64,000 nucleotides of DNA. Source: Bacteroidales bacterium. GTDB lineage: Bacteria; Bacteroidota; Bacteroidia; Bacteroidales; UBA932. The DNA lies in contig JAFQAT010000004.1 in assembly GCA_017399865.1 (NCBI GenBank), positions 1-64,000 on the forward strand. Direction: 5' to 3'. Below, one piece after another: positions 52,889-60,522 of the stretch. The notes beneath the pieces were generated by a model. The model had not been told where the DNA came from. It did not search any database and was given only the letters and a program-made list of their open reading frames with translations. The position numbers and the translations under genes are program-made. Numbering within the stretch: the first letter of the stretch is position 1; every line of letters starts with the position of its first letter.

Positions 52889-54057
52889 CAATATATGAAT
52901 TCTCCGAATTCAGACCGGATGATGAGTTCCTTATGGTCACACTCATCTACCCTTCCCACGATCTGTGCATCGATGCCGAAGCTCTTTGAGATCGCGATCA
53001 CCTCTTCGGCATGCTCCGGCGAAAGATATACCTCAAGACGGTGGCCCATGTTGAAGACCTTGTACATCTCCGCCCAGTCAGTTCCGCTCTGCTCGTGGAT
53101 GGTCCTGAAGAGTGGCGGAACAGGGAAGAGGTTGTCCTTTATGACACGGATATTGTCTCCCACGAAGTGAAGGATCTTGGTCTGCGCTCCGCCGGAGCAG
53201 TGGACCATGCCGTGGATCTGCGGACGAAGAGCGTCAAGAAGCTTCTTCACCACAGGTGCATAGGTACGGGTAGGAGAAAGAACAAGCTTTCCGGCATCTA
53301 TCGGCGAACCTTCCACAGAATCTGTCAGCTTCAGGCCTCCGCTGTAGACGAGGTCTTCAGGGACAGCCTTGTCGTAACTCTCAGGATACTTCTCCGCAAG
53401 ATACTTCGAGAAGACGTCGTGGCGGGCGCTGGTAAGTCCGTTGCTGCCCATTCCGCCGTTGTACTCCTTCTCATATGTCGCCTGTCCGAATGATGCAAGA
53501 CCTACGATGACGTCCCCCGGACGGATGTTGGCGTTATCGATGACATCGCTGCGCTTCATACGGCATGTGACAGTCGAATCCACGATGATCGTACGTACCA
53601 GATCGCCGACATCTGCAGTCTCTCCGCCGGTCGCATACACTCCCACGCCCATCTCGCGAAGCTCCGCCAGAAGCTCGTCAGTACCGTTGATGATGGCGCT
53701 GATGACTTCGCCCGGAACCAGCATCTTGTTGCGGCCGATAGTCGATGAAACGAGGATATTGTCGACTGCTCCTACGCAGAGAAGGTCATCTATGTTCATG
53801 ATGAGCGCATCCTGTGCTATGCCCTTCCACACGCTGAGGTCTCCCGTCTCCTTCCAATAGAGATATGCAAGCGAAGACTTTGTGCCTGCGCCGTCCGCAT
53901 GCATGATGTTGCAGTACTCGGGATCGCCTCCCAGGATATCAGGGATGATCTTGCAGAAAGCCTTCGGGAAGATTCCTTTGTCGATATTCTTGATTGCGTT
54001 GTGGACATCCTCCTTCGATGCCGAAACACCACGCTGCATGTACCTTTGGTTGCTCAT
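52888..54057 (-). CDS. purM: Phosphoribosylformylglycinamidine cyclo-ligase (AIR synthetase)
   Basis: Fifth step of purine synthesis: ATP-dependent ring closure to AIR. PurM-family fold; landmarks are the ligand-binding DGAGTKSSLAYLYWKE, IAQDALIMNIDDLLCVGA, GGETADVGDLV, VIVGLASFGQATYEKEYNGGMGSNGLT, and the C-terminal HRLEVYLSPEHAEEVIAISKSFGIDAQIVGRV. At 389 residues it is the longer Bacteroidota-type variant (E. coli about 345). A minus-strand TATCTTTG at 54084-54091 is a good -7 candidate. Confidence 0.93.
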   Translation of the reverse strand: MSNQRYMQRGVSASKEDVHNAIKNIDKGIFPKAFCKIIPDILGGDPEYCNIMHADGAGTKSSLAYLYWKETGDLSVWKGIAQDALIMNIDDLLCVGAVDNILVSSTIGRNKMLVPGEVISAIINGTDELLAELREMGVGVYATGGETADVGDLVRTIIVDSTVTCRMKRSDVIDNANIRPGDVIVGLASFGQATYEKEYNGGMGSNGLTSARHDVFSKYLAEKYPESYDKAVPEDLVYSGGLKLTDSVEGSPIDAGKLVLSPTRTYAPVVKKLLDALRPQIHGMVHCSGGAQTKILHFVGDNIRVIKDNLFPVPPLFRTIHEQSGTDWAEMYKVFNMGHRLEVYLSPEHAEEVIAISKSFGIDAQIVGRVDECDHKELIIRSEFGEFIY

Positions 54058-54083
54058 AGGACGAGTGTTTTTAAAATGACGCG

Positions 54084-54091
54084 CAAAGATA
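54084..54091 (-). promoter_or_regulatory. Candidate -7 element of purM
   Basis: Minus-strand TATCTTTG, a perfect TAnnTTTG match, 27 bases before the purM ATG. Confidence 0.45.
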
Positions 54092-54156
54092 GCAAATTTC
54101 CTGCATATATACCTTATAGAAAGCGAGTCCCTAATAAAGAATCAAGTATGGAGCAG

Positions 54157-54291
54157 GAGGTTGAGCGGATGATATTGTAGTAGAATGCACCGTAATGGAT
54201 ATGCTTCCGCTCAACGTAGGGATTTACCGACCGTTGAGCGAAGGGAACATCGATATATGGGCTTCAGGAGCAATTCTTCTCGCTCAACCTC
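54157..54291. repeat. Nested inverted repeats of GTTGAGCG boxes
   Basis: GTTGAGCG at 54160-54167 and 54233-54240, CGCTCAAC at 54208-54215 and 54281-54288. Two 56-base units each have terminal inverted repeats, the outermost pair extended to 11 bp (GAGGTTGAGCG with CGCTCAACCTC). The unit interiors are not alike. Confidence 0.55.
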
Positions 54292-54437
54292 TTGGAAATA
54301 TCGCCTCTCGTCTGCATCTGCAGTGCTGTCCCAACTCGTTTTGCAATACACTATCTTTCAGCAACTTACAAAAAGTGCGTGCCGCCAAAGGGGAGCACGC
54401 AGATTACATAACAAACTAACATGCAAGGAGTTATGGT

Positions 54438-54592
54438 TCAGGATTTTGAGGCTCGGTACAGCTGCCACGAGTTGTAGAGATTGTGCCAGATGCTGTAGAG
54501 GCCGCCGACGATGGCGGTTTCCGGGGTCATGAATGTATAACCCATCCATATTGCGAAGACGGTGTTCTTCTGTCCGAGCGACTGTCCTGCAG
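54438..54592 (-). pseudogene. 3' fragment of a BASS transporter gene
   Basis: Encodes AGQSLGQKNTVFAIWMGYT through NSWQLYR and stops, equal to the last 45-50 residues of the complete transporter gene at 58055-59098. Bases 54472-54539 are identical to 58095-58162 (68 of 68). No start and no membrane core. The fragment joins directly to a TonB-receptor remnant near 54592. Confidence 0.85.
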
Positions 54593-55196
54593 GGCTCGGC
54601 TGCCGAAACGCAACTGGATGCCGGTCGGGCTGTAATACAGCCAACGGTTTGCGAAGTTGAACTGGAGCATCTGAGGGTCATCCCTGAAGCTGTCGTGGTT
54701 GTGGTCGAAGGTCTTTAAATTTCCCGATATGTGTCCGAGTATGACCGTGCTCCAGCTGTCGCCCATCTGAAGAGAAGATGCGATGTTGACGTCGGTCTTG
54801 GTATCGTTCATCGCGGACAGATTCACAAAAAGAGGCTTTTCGTCCGTAGGTTTGCGATACTCGGTATTGATCTGTCCGGTGATGGATTCAACACCGTTGA
54901 CAACCGTGGAGAGGCCTTTTGACACCTGAATGCTTTCCAGCCACTGCCCGGGTACATAAGACAGCTCGAAAGGGGCGGCAATGCCGCGCATAGCCGGCCT
55001 GTTCTCGTCTAGCATCTGGGTATAAACGCCGCTCAGTCCAAGAATCCTGATTTGTCTGGCACCCGTGACGGCGTCGGAATAGCCCACGGTGACGCTTGCT
55101 GAATTTTCAAAGCTGTCAGCAAGGTTGCAGCAGGCCATCTTGCGCAGGCCGGCGGAAGAGATGACTTCTGTCCTGTCTTTCTCCGTATATATCAGT
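54593..55196 (-). pseudogene. TonB-dependent receptor remnant (plug domain only)
   Basis: About 200 codons of the plug domain: TEVISSAGLRKMACCNLADSF, SVTVGYSDAVTGARQIRILG, LSYVPGQWLESIQVSKG, ESITGQINTEYRKP. The pattern matches Bacteroidota receptors often found with heavy-metal or small-ligand uptake genes. An in-frame TGA lies upstream of about 55196 and there is no signal peptide. The barrel is missing, because the frame runs into the transporter fragment at 54592 and ends soon after. An intact gene would be 650-750 codons. It has lost both ends. Confidence 0.8.
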
Positions 55197-55250
55197 AGTA
55201 TCTTGAAGGGCCTTCAGAGGGCTTGGAGCACCGATGCCGGCCAGGCGCCG

Positions 55251-57623
55251 TCATTCAGTCTTGAAACTCTCGACCGGGTTGACGCTGGCCAGCTGCAATG
55301 TCAGCAAGGCTTCCACGATATATATGGCAACCAACACGGCAGCGCCAGTCAGTGCAAACATCCACCAATCAAGAGGAAGGCGGTATTCGAACATCATCAG
55401 CCATCTGCCGGAAGCAACTACAGCCAGGATTTCGCCGACAAGTATCGAAGGAATTGCCAGATATGAGAAATCCCTGACCACTATCTTCATGATACCCCAG
55501 AGGGAAGAGCCGCACAACTTCCTGATGGCCACCTCTTTACGACGTCGCTTAAGCTCGTCGGAGATGTAACCTACAAGGCCGATTGCCGCAAGGATGGTGG
55601 CGAGAATCGAGACTGTCATCAAGAGATTTCTGAAATGCAACTCTCCCCTCATCTTCAGCTTGTATGTCTCTTCATATATATTCAAAGCATACTTGTCCAT
55701 CGTCTCGTAATCATCCTTGACCTTCTTCATTACGGCATCGATGTTTGCCTGATTGAGATCGGCCAGGCGTATCATCGTGCGGAATCCGCCATAGTACCAG
55801 TCCTCGTATTTGAGGCTCTCGCGTATGCTTGAATAAACTATAGGCTGGTAACGTCCCGTTTCAGTCGAGCGCACGTCATTGACTACACCGATGATGCGGA
55901 GTTTCTGCACTATGTTGCCTTCGTTGTCACCCTGGCAGATGATGCGTCCGAGCGGGTCCTCGGTCATCCCGGCCATCTCAAGGAAATGGCGGTTCACGAC
56001 CACTTCATCCAATGATGACGAGTCGTTGAACATACGGCCCTCAAGAATTTGCATCTCCATCACATCAAAATAGGAATCAGAAACCTGTTCCCTGACGAAC
56101 GGGAAACTCATCTCGCCGCTCTTTTCGTCAATGAACGCATGGCTTGGCATATAGCCGTAGCAAGGAAGAGATAAAGCTGTTCCAACTTTCTCGACACAAG
56201 GCAGGTTTTCAAGGTCGCGTTCAGCATTGAAGAGGGCATCCCCGCCGTGGACAAAGAGGCTGAAGTAGAGCATATTCTTCTGATTGTAACCTATATCGCC
56301 TTCTGTAAGCATCTTGATCTGACGTACCGAAACGAGCAGGAAGGCAAGGGCAAAGCTCACGCAAGTTATCTCAAAGAAGAGCAGGGCGCGCTTCCATCCC
56401 TTTCTGTTGTCGCTGATACCCTTGAATGCAACGGTAGTCGGCACTGAGGCGAAGATTGAAGCCGGAATGAGGCTTGAACCTACAAAGAGAGCCATAATCA
56501 CAAGTACCGTAACCCAGATATTCTTCGGATTGAACAGGTCCGCAACAGGGCAGTCGATGGTAGTTGACAGATAATCCTTCATAAGGAATATCAGAACGGC
56601 GGAAAGAGCTCCCGAAACGAGCATCACGAAAAGAGTCTCCCACATAAACTGTATTCGGATATCTTTCTTGTCGGCGATGGTGCAACGCATAACCGCTATA
56701 GTGCGGCTGCGGTTCACAAGAGAAGAAATCGAAAGCAGGGCGTAGTTCAGGGCGCAGAGTATGAGCACAAGCACGGTGATGATGGCGATGAAATCCATAT
56801 ACTGAGCTCTGGTGCCAACCATCACCTCCGCTCTCTTGACGGGTACCATCATCAATCTAAGCTGATACTTGTCCACCATCTCGCGCAGTCCATATTTGTC
56901 CACCATAGCATTATTCATCCACGCCTCAACATCCACGGCGGATGTCCCCGGACGCAGCTTCACGTATGAGTAGTACTCGTTGCTGTTGTCCCAGCTGGAT
57001 TCTTTGTCATACTGGGTCTGGTGCATGTACTCAGATACAATGGCATCAAAATGTCCGAGCGAAGTGTTGTACGGGATGTCACGAAACACTCCAACCACGG
57101 TCTTCGGGTAATCCAGATTGTCCTTGAGGACTTTGCCGACAGGATCTTCGTTGCCGAAAATTCTCTTTGCCGCCTCTTCCGAGAGGAGCATATTATTGAA
57201 ATCGCCAAGGCTTGCCGCATCTCCTGTAAGAAGGCCGAAGTCAAGGACCTTGAAGAAAAGGCTGTCACAAGCATACGCCGTGAGCTGATGCTCCGATTTA
57301 TCTTCGCCTGTCCAGGCAAAAGTCATAGGTCCGAAAATTCTTGTTCCGCTTTCCACTTCAGGGCAGTCTCTCATCAGGGTGTGTGCCAAAGGCGAGAAGG
57401 TCAGCTGGTCAATGCCTCCCCCACCATTGGCGGAAGTATTGGTGAATATCTTATAAATCCTCTCGTTGTCGGGAAGAAAGTTGTCATAGTTGTACCTGTA
57501 GTTAACAAAGGAAAGAAGAAAAACGCCCAGCGCCAGACCAAGGGTCAGGGAAATTATTCTTGAGAGAACACGACCTTTTCTTCTGGTCAGGCTAAAGAAA
57601 GCCATTCTTGCATTTACGAACAT
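55251..57623 (-). CDS. FtsX/MacB-type ABC transporter permease
   Basis: 790 residues with two FtsX-like halves. TM1 is in RIISLTLGLALGVFLLSFVNY, followed by a MacB-like periplasmic domain (about 45-285). Three TMs come around 290-420 (IAIITVLVLILCALNYALLSISSLVNRSRTIAVMR). A second TM (RALLFFEITCVSFALAFLLVS) with periplasmic domain follows, then the last three TMs from LLMTVSILATILAAIGLVGYISD to the ASVNPVESFK end typical of the family. No ATPase gene is adjacent. In Bacteroidota such permeases are frequently controlled by sigma-54 activators, and a matching promoter lies upstream. Cargo unknown: peptide, lipid or stress efflux. Confidence 0.9.
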   Translation of the reverse strand: MFVNARMAFFSLTRRKGRVLSRIISLTLGLALGVFLLSFVNYRYNYDNFLPDNERIYKIFTNTSANGGGGIDQLTFSPLAHTLMRDCPEVESGTRIFGPMTFAWTGEDKSEHQLTAYACDSLFFKVLDFGLLTGDAASLGDFNNMLLSEEAAKRIFGNEDPVGKVLKDNLDYPKTVVGVFRDIPYNTSLGHFDAIVSEYMHQTQYDKESSWDNSNEYYSYVKLRPGTSAVDVEAWMNNAMVDKYGLREMVDKYQLRLMMVPVKRAEVMVGTRAQYMDFIAIITVLVLILCALNYALLSISSLVNRSRTIAVMRCTIADKKDIRIQFMWETLFVMLVSGALSAVLIFLMKDYLSTTIDCPVADLFNPKNIWVTVLVIMALFVGSSLIPASIFASVPTTVAFKGISDNRKGWKRALLFFEITCVSFALAFLLVSVRQIKMLTEGDIGYNQKNMLYFSLFVHGGDALFNAERDLENLPCVEKVGTALSLPCYGYMPSHAFIDEKSGEMSFPFVREQVSDSYFDVMEMQILEGRMFNDSSSLDEVVVNRHFLEMAGMTEDPLGRIICQGDNEGNIVQKLRIIGVVNDVRSTETGRYQPIVYSSIRESLKYEDWYYGGFRTMIRLADLNQANIDAVMKKVKDDYETMDKYALNIYEETYKLKMRGELHFRNLLMTVSILATILAAIGLVGYISDELKRRRKEVAIRKLCGSSLWGIMKIVVRDFSYLAIPSILVGEILAVVASGRWLMMFEYRLPLDWWMFALTGAAVLVAIYIVEALLTLQLASVNPVESFKTE

Positions 57624-57671
57624 AGTGAAGCCTTTTTTGTAAGTAATAGATGATTATTTTGCGCGAAGCGT

Positions 57672-57687
57672 AACAAATGGTGTGCCA
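57672..57687 (-). promoter_or_regulatory. Sigma-54-like promoter of the FtsX-type permease
   Basis: Minus-strand TGGCACACCATTTGTT: perfect -24 TGGCAC, and a -12 box TTGTT in place of TTGCA at the correct spacing. The predicted start is about 39 bases upstream of the ATG. Confidence 0.55.
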
Positions 57688-57741
57688 TTCGTTATAAACC
57701 ATTATTTATCAATTACTTATAAAATCAACATCCACAAACAG

Positions 57742-57780
57742 TGTAAAATTTTTTAACAGATGGTGTAAAAAGATTTTACA
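57742..57780 (-). promoter_or_regulatory. Paired enhancer-like palindromes
   Basis: TGTAAAATTTTTTAACA (57742-57758) and the perfect TGTAAAAAGATTTTACA (57764-57780), centres 22 bases (two turns) apart and 80-110 bases upstream of the predicted start. This is the layout of an upstream activating site for a sigma-54 activator. Confidence 0.6.
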
Positions 57781-57995
57781 AACTGCCGGTTTCAGGGCCT
57801 TGGGCCGGCGAATTGACTTTGAGGTCATCCTCTTTTTATATCATATTGCCTCCGAGCAGGAGGCATTGCAAAAATAGACATCATTCCTGCTGATAAGCCC
57901 GGTTCATCCCATGCGGGTGCTGATCGCTGTCATCAATCTGTCGAAACCACAAAAACATATGGCACTTAATCGGCTATAGTCCAGGCATTTAAGCA

Positions 57996-58028
57996 GTTAT
58001 GCCTGCTGCAAATTGCAGCAGGCATAAC
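57996..58028. terminator. Perfect 33-bp palindrome after the BASS gene
   Basis: 16-base arms GTTATGCCTGCTGCAA and TTGCAGCAGGCATAAC around a single base, 26 bases beyond the BASS stop codon. A strong hairpin without T-run; it may terminate or stabilise the purL-purF-BASS transcript. Confidence 0.5.
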
Positions 58029-58054
58029 ACATTAAAATGCTGATAGACATTGAT

Positions 58055-59098
58055 TTAAGTACCAGCATTCTCAGCACGGTATAGCTGCCATGAATTGTAG
58101 AGATTGTGCCAGATGCTGTAGAGGCCGCCGACGATGGCGGTTTCCGGGGTCATGAATGTATAGCCGAGCCAGATGGCGAAGACCGTGTTCTTCTGGCCGA
58201 GGGACTGGCCGGCAGTGACTGTACGGACCTTGCGTCCTCTCTCCTCCGCCATCCGGACAGAGGCACTCTGACCCTCGCTTGGAAGAATACGGCGCGGGCG
58301 GTAGCGGCTTCCCACAAAACGTCCCGCCGCAAACTGGAAGATGCAGCAGACAAAGGAGATAAACGCTATCATAAGAAGGAGTCCGACATGCATGTCGCTC
58401 CGGACAATGGATTTGGTCGTGACAGCGATCGCCAGGGTCAGCGCCAAAGCCCATAGGTAGAAAGCGAGGTCCGGATACTCAAGGAGACGCTTATGGACTC
58501 CCGGGGCCAGATACCTCACCAGCCAGGCGGCAAGACAAGGCATGATCAGAAGCGGGAATATCTTCGCCACGATAATGCTGAACGCGGTCCAGAAGTCCAT
58601 TCCCTGCATAGGCTGGATCAAAGGCACGATCAAAGGGACAAGGACAGCCGTCAGCAGATTGATCAGTACGGTGTAGGTCGTGATTCCTGCAACATCGCCG
58701 CCAAGTTTGCGGGTCACCACAGCGGCTGCAGTAGCGGTCGGACAAATCAGGCAGAGCATGGCGCTTTCGATAAGCACTATCTTCCCGTGGCCTTCACCCG
58801 GAATGGAATGAAGAAGCCAATAGGCCAGGAGACCGAGGCCAGTGAAGAGCCCTCCTTGGATCAGGAGAAGCCACCAGTGCCAGCGGTGCGGCTTCAGGTC
58901 CTTCGGCTCTATGCGGCAGAAGGTCAGGAAGAGCATGGCAAAGATCAGCAGGGGCTGGAGCACAGCGACAGCCCCGCTGAGAAACGGGCCGGCCGCATGC
59001 ACAGGCTCCGGCATGAAATGGTACAAAAGATAAAAGGATGCTCCCGTCACCATCGCGATGGGCAGCATCCATTCCCTTATAGTCTCCTTTATACCCAC
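58055..59098 (-). CDS. BASS-family (bile acid:sodium symporter-like) transporter
   Basis: Inner-membrane secondary transporter, 347 residues, about nine to ten hydrophobic segments. Family landmarks: LLIFAMLFLTFCRIEP, MLCLICPTATAAAVVTRKLGGD, and the C-terminal AGQSLGQKNTVFAIWLGYTF. A hydrophilic stretch at about 262-293 (RYRPRRILPSEGQSASVRMA) is longer than expected and separates the last two TM groups. It lies 4 bases after the purF stop, so is co-transcribed with purL-purF. Members carry bile acids, pantoate, pyruvate or other organic anions; the operon context does not settle the substrate. Its 3' end is duplicated at 54438-54592. Confidence 0.88.
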   Translation of the reverse strand: MGIKETIREWMLPIAMVTGASFYLLYHFMPEPVHAAGPFLSGAVAVLQPLLIFAMLFLTFCRIEPKDLKPHRWHWWLLLIQGGLFTGLGLLAYWLLHSIPGEGHGKIVLIESAMLCLICPTATAAAVVTRKLGGDVAGITTYTVLINLLTAVLVPLIVPLIQPMQGMDFWTAFSIIVAKIFPLLIMPCLAAWLVRYLAPGVHKRLLEYPDLAFYLWALALTLAIAVTTKSIVRSDMHVGLLLMIAFISFVCCIFQFAAGRFVGSRYRPRRILPSEGQSASVRMAEERGRKVRTVTAGQSLGQKNTVFAIWLGYTFMTPETAIVGGLYSIWHNLYNSWQLYRAENAGT

Positions 59099-59102
59099 TT
59101 CC

Positions 59103-60500
59103 CTACTCCTCGTAAAGCTTTGTAGGATACTTGTGGTTGAAGCAGGCGAGGCAGAGGTCGTCGCGATGGCCGGCCTTCAGCATTCCTTCGTGAGAGAGGA
59201 ATGCGAGCGAGTCAGCTCCTATCAGCTTACAGACCTGATCCACATCATTGCTGTTGCTTATTAGTTCCTTAGGTGTATGGACATCCACTCCATAATAGCA
59301 TGTATACTTCAAAGGCGCACTGGCAATACGCACATGCACCTCGGCAGCACCGGCCTCACGAAGCATGTTCACGATCTTCAGTGATGTCGTCCCTCGTACG
59401 ATGGAGTCATCTACCAGCACTACCCTCTTGCCTTTCACAATCGTCTTTACAGGAGAAAGCTTCATCTTCACACCCTTCTCCCTAAGCTCCTGTGTAGGCA
59501 GGATGAATGTACGTCCGATATATTTGTTCTTGATGAGTCCCATCTCATATGGCAGTCCGCTTGCTTCGGCATAGCCCTGTGCTGCACTGAGGCTTGAATC
59601 AGGCACTCCGATCACGATGTCGGCATCTGCCGGAGCCTCATGGAACAGAAGTTTTCCGGATTCTTTCCTGTAATTGTGGACATTGCACCCTTCGATATCG
59701 CTGTCAGGACGCGCGAAATACACGTATTCCATTGCACACATGGCATGACGCTCCGGCTCTGAATAGAACTGGCTGCGGACACCATGATGGTCGATGGTGA
59801 CGATCTCACCCGGCTCGACATCACGTATATACTCTGCACCGAGCACATCGAATGCACATGTCTCGCTTGCCACAACATATCCGTCTCCGAGCTTGCCGAT
59901 TGCAAGAGGGTGGAATCCATATTTGTCCCTGCACGCATAGATACGGCGGCCGGTCATTATCAGGAATGCATAGGCACCGTCCATCTGGTTCAGCGCATCC
60001 TTGATGGCAACGATTCGGGGAACATTGTTATATGCGCCCTGCTTCTTGATAAGATGGGCCAGAACCTCGGCATCGGAAGAAGACTGGAAAAGGCTTCCCT
60101 TGTCTTCCAGTTCCATCCTAAGCTGCCTGTAATTGACGATGCTTCCGTTGTTTGCCATCGCAAAATCTCCGGAGTTATGATGGAAGAGGAACGGCTGGAT
60201 GTTCTCCACACCCTTGCAGCCTGCATTGCTGTAACGGACGTGACCTATGGCCATGTTTCCGGTCAGAACCGACATCCTCTGCTCATTGAAGACTTCCGTC
60301 ACCAGACCGTCTCCCTTGACCCTATGGAACACTCCTTCAGAGTCTACCGATACGATTCCGCAGCCCTGCTGCCCCCTATGCTGCAGAGCATGAAGACCAT
60401 AGTATGCAAGATTAGCCGCATCCTGCACACCATAAATACCAAGCACACCACATTCGTGATGAGGCTTGTCATCCCTGTATGTCTTACTACACTTACACAT
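59103..60500 (-). CDS. purF: Amidophosphoribosyltransferase
   Basis: First committed step of purine synthesis: PRPP plus glutamine to phosphoribosylamine. The 465 residues begin with a 16-residue propeptide whose removal would expose the nucleophile Cys17 (HHECGVLGIYG). The glutaminase domain contains GNMAIGHVRYSNAG. The PRPP-binding loop is RVVLVDDSIVRGTTS. Cysteines in LCLACFNHKYPT near the C-terminus, with one further upstream (HAMCAMEYVYFARP), indicate the iron-sulfur, B. subtilis-type enzyme, which is oxygen sensitive. 22 bases after purL. Confidence 0.95.
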   Translation of the reverse strand: MCKCSKTYRDDKPHHECGVLGIYGVQDAANLAYYGLHALQHRGQQGCGIVSVDSEGVFHRVKGDGLVTEVFNEQRMSVLTGNMAIGHVRYSNAGCKGVENIQPFLFHHNSGDFAMANNGSIVNYRQLRMELEDKGSLFQSSSDAEVLAHLIKKQGAYNNVPRIVAIKDALNQMDGAYAFLIMTGRRIYACRDKYGFHPLAIGKLGDGYVVASETCAFDVLGAEYIRDVEPGEIVTIDHHGVRSQFYSEPERHAMCAMEYVYFARPDSDIEGCNVHNYRKESGKLLFHEAPADADIVIGVPDSSLSAAQGYAEASGLPYEMGLIKNKYIGRTFILPTQELREKGVKMKLSPVKTIVKGKRVVLVDDSIVRGTTSLKIVNMLREAGAAEVHVRIASAPLKYTCYYGVDVHTPKELISNSNDVDQVCKLIGADSLAFLSHEGMLKAGHRDDLCLACFNHKYPTKLYEE

Positions 60501-60522
60501 TTTGTCTGATATTTACATTGTA

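Larger units (their letters stand above)
54058..54437. other. 380-base gap upstream of purM with symmetric GTTGAGCG boxes
   Basis: Holds a -7 box for purM (54084-54091) and four alternating GTTGAGCG/CGCTCAAC boxes (54160, 54208, 54233, 54281) with spacings 48, 25 and 48. It also holds a hairpin TGCGTGC/GCACGCA (54376-54382 with 54395-54401) near the right end. No recognised gene; short open frames here have no family features. Confidence 0.55.
57624..58054. other. 431-base gap between permease and BASS genes
   Basis: From left: a 5' leader of about 39 bases, the sigma-54-like promoter, and two enhancer-like palindromes. A region with weak hairpins follows (GCCGG..CCGGC at 57784-57808; TGCCTCC/GGAGGCA at 57847-57865). 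A perfect 33-bp palindrome is near the BASS gene end (57996-58028). No gene recognised. Confidence 0.6.

Noticed and set aside
54195-54419. 75-codon open frame in the purM upstream gap
   Set aside because: No signal, domain or coding bias; overlaps the inverted-repeat boxes.
58316-58319. Insertion-element origin for the extra hydrophilic loop of the BASS protein
   Set aside because: The corresponding DNA (about 58220-58315) shows no inverted ends or similarity to the repeat families, so a natural loop is simpler.
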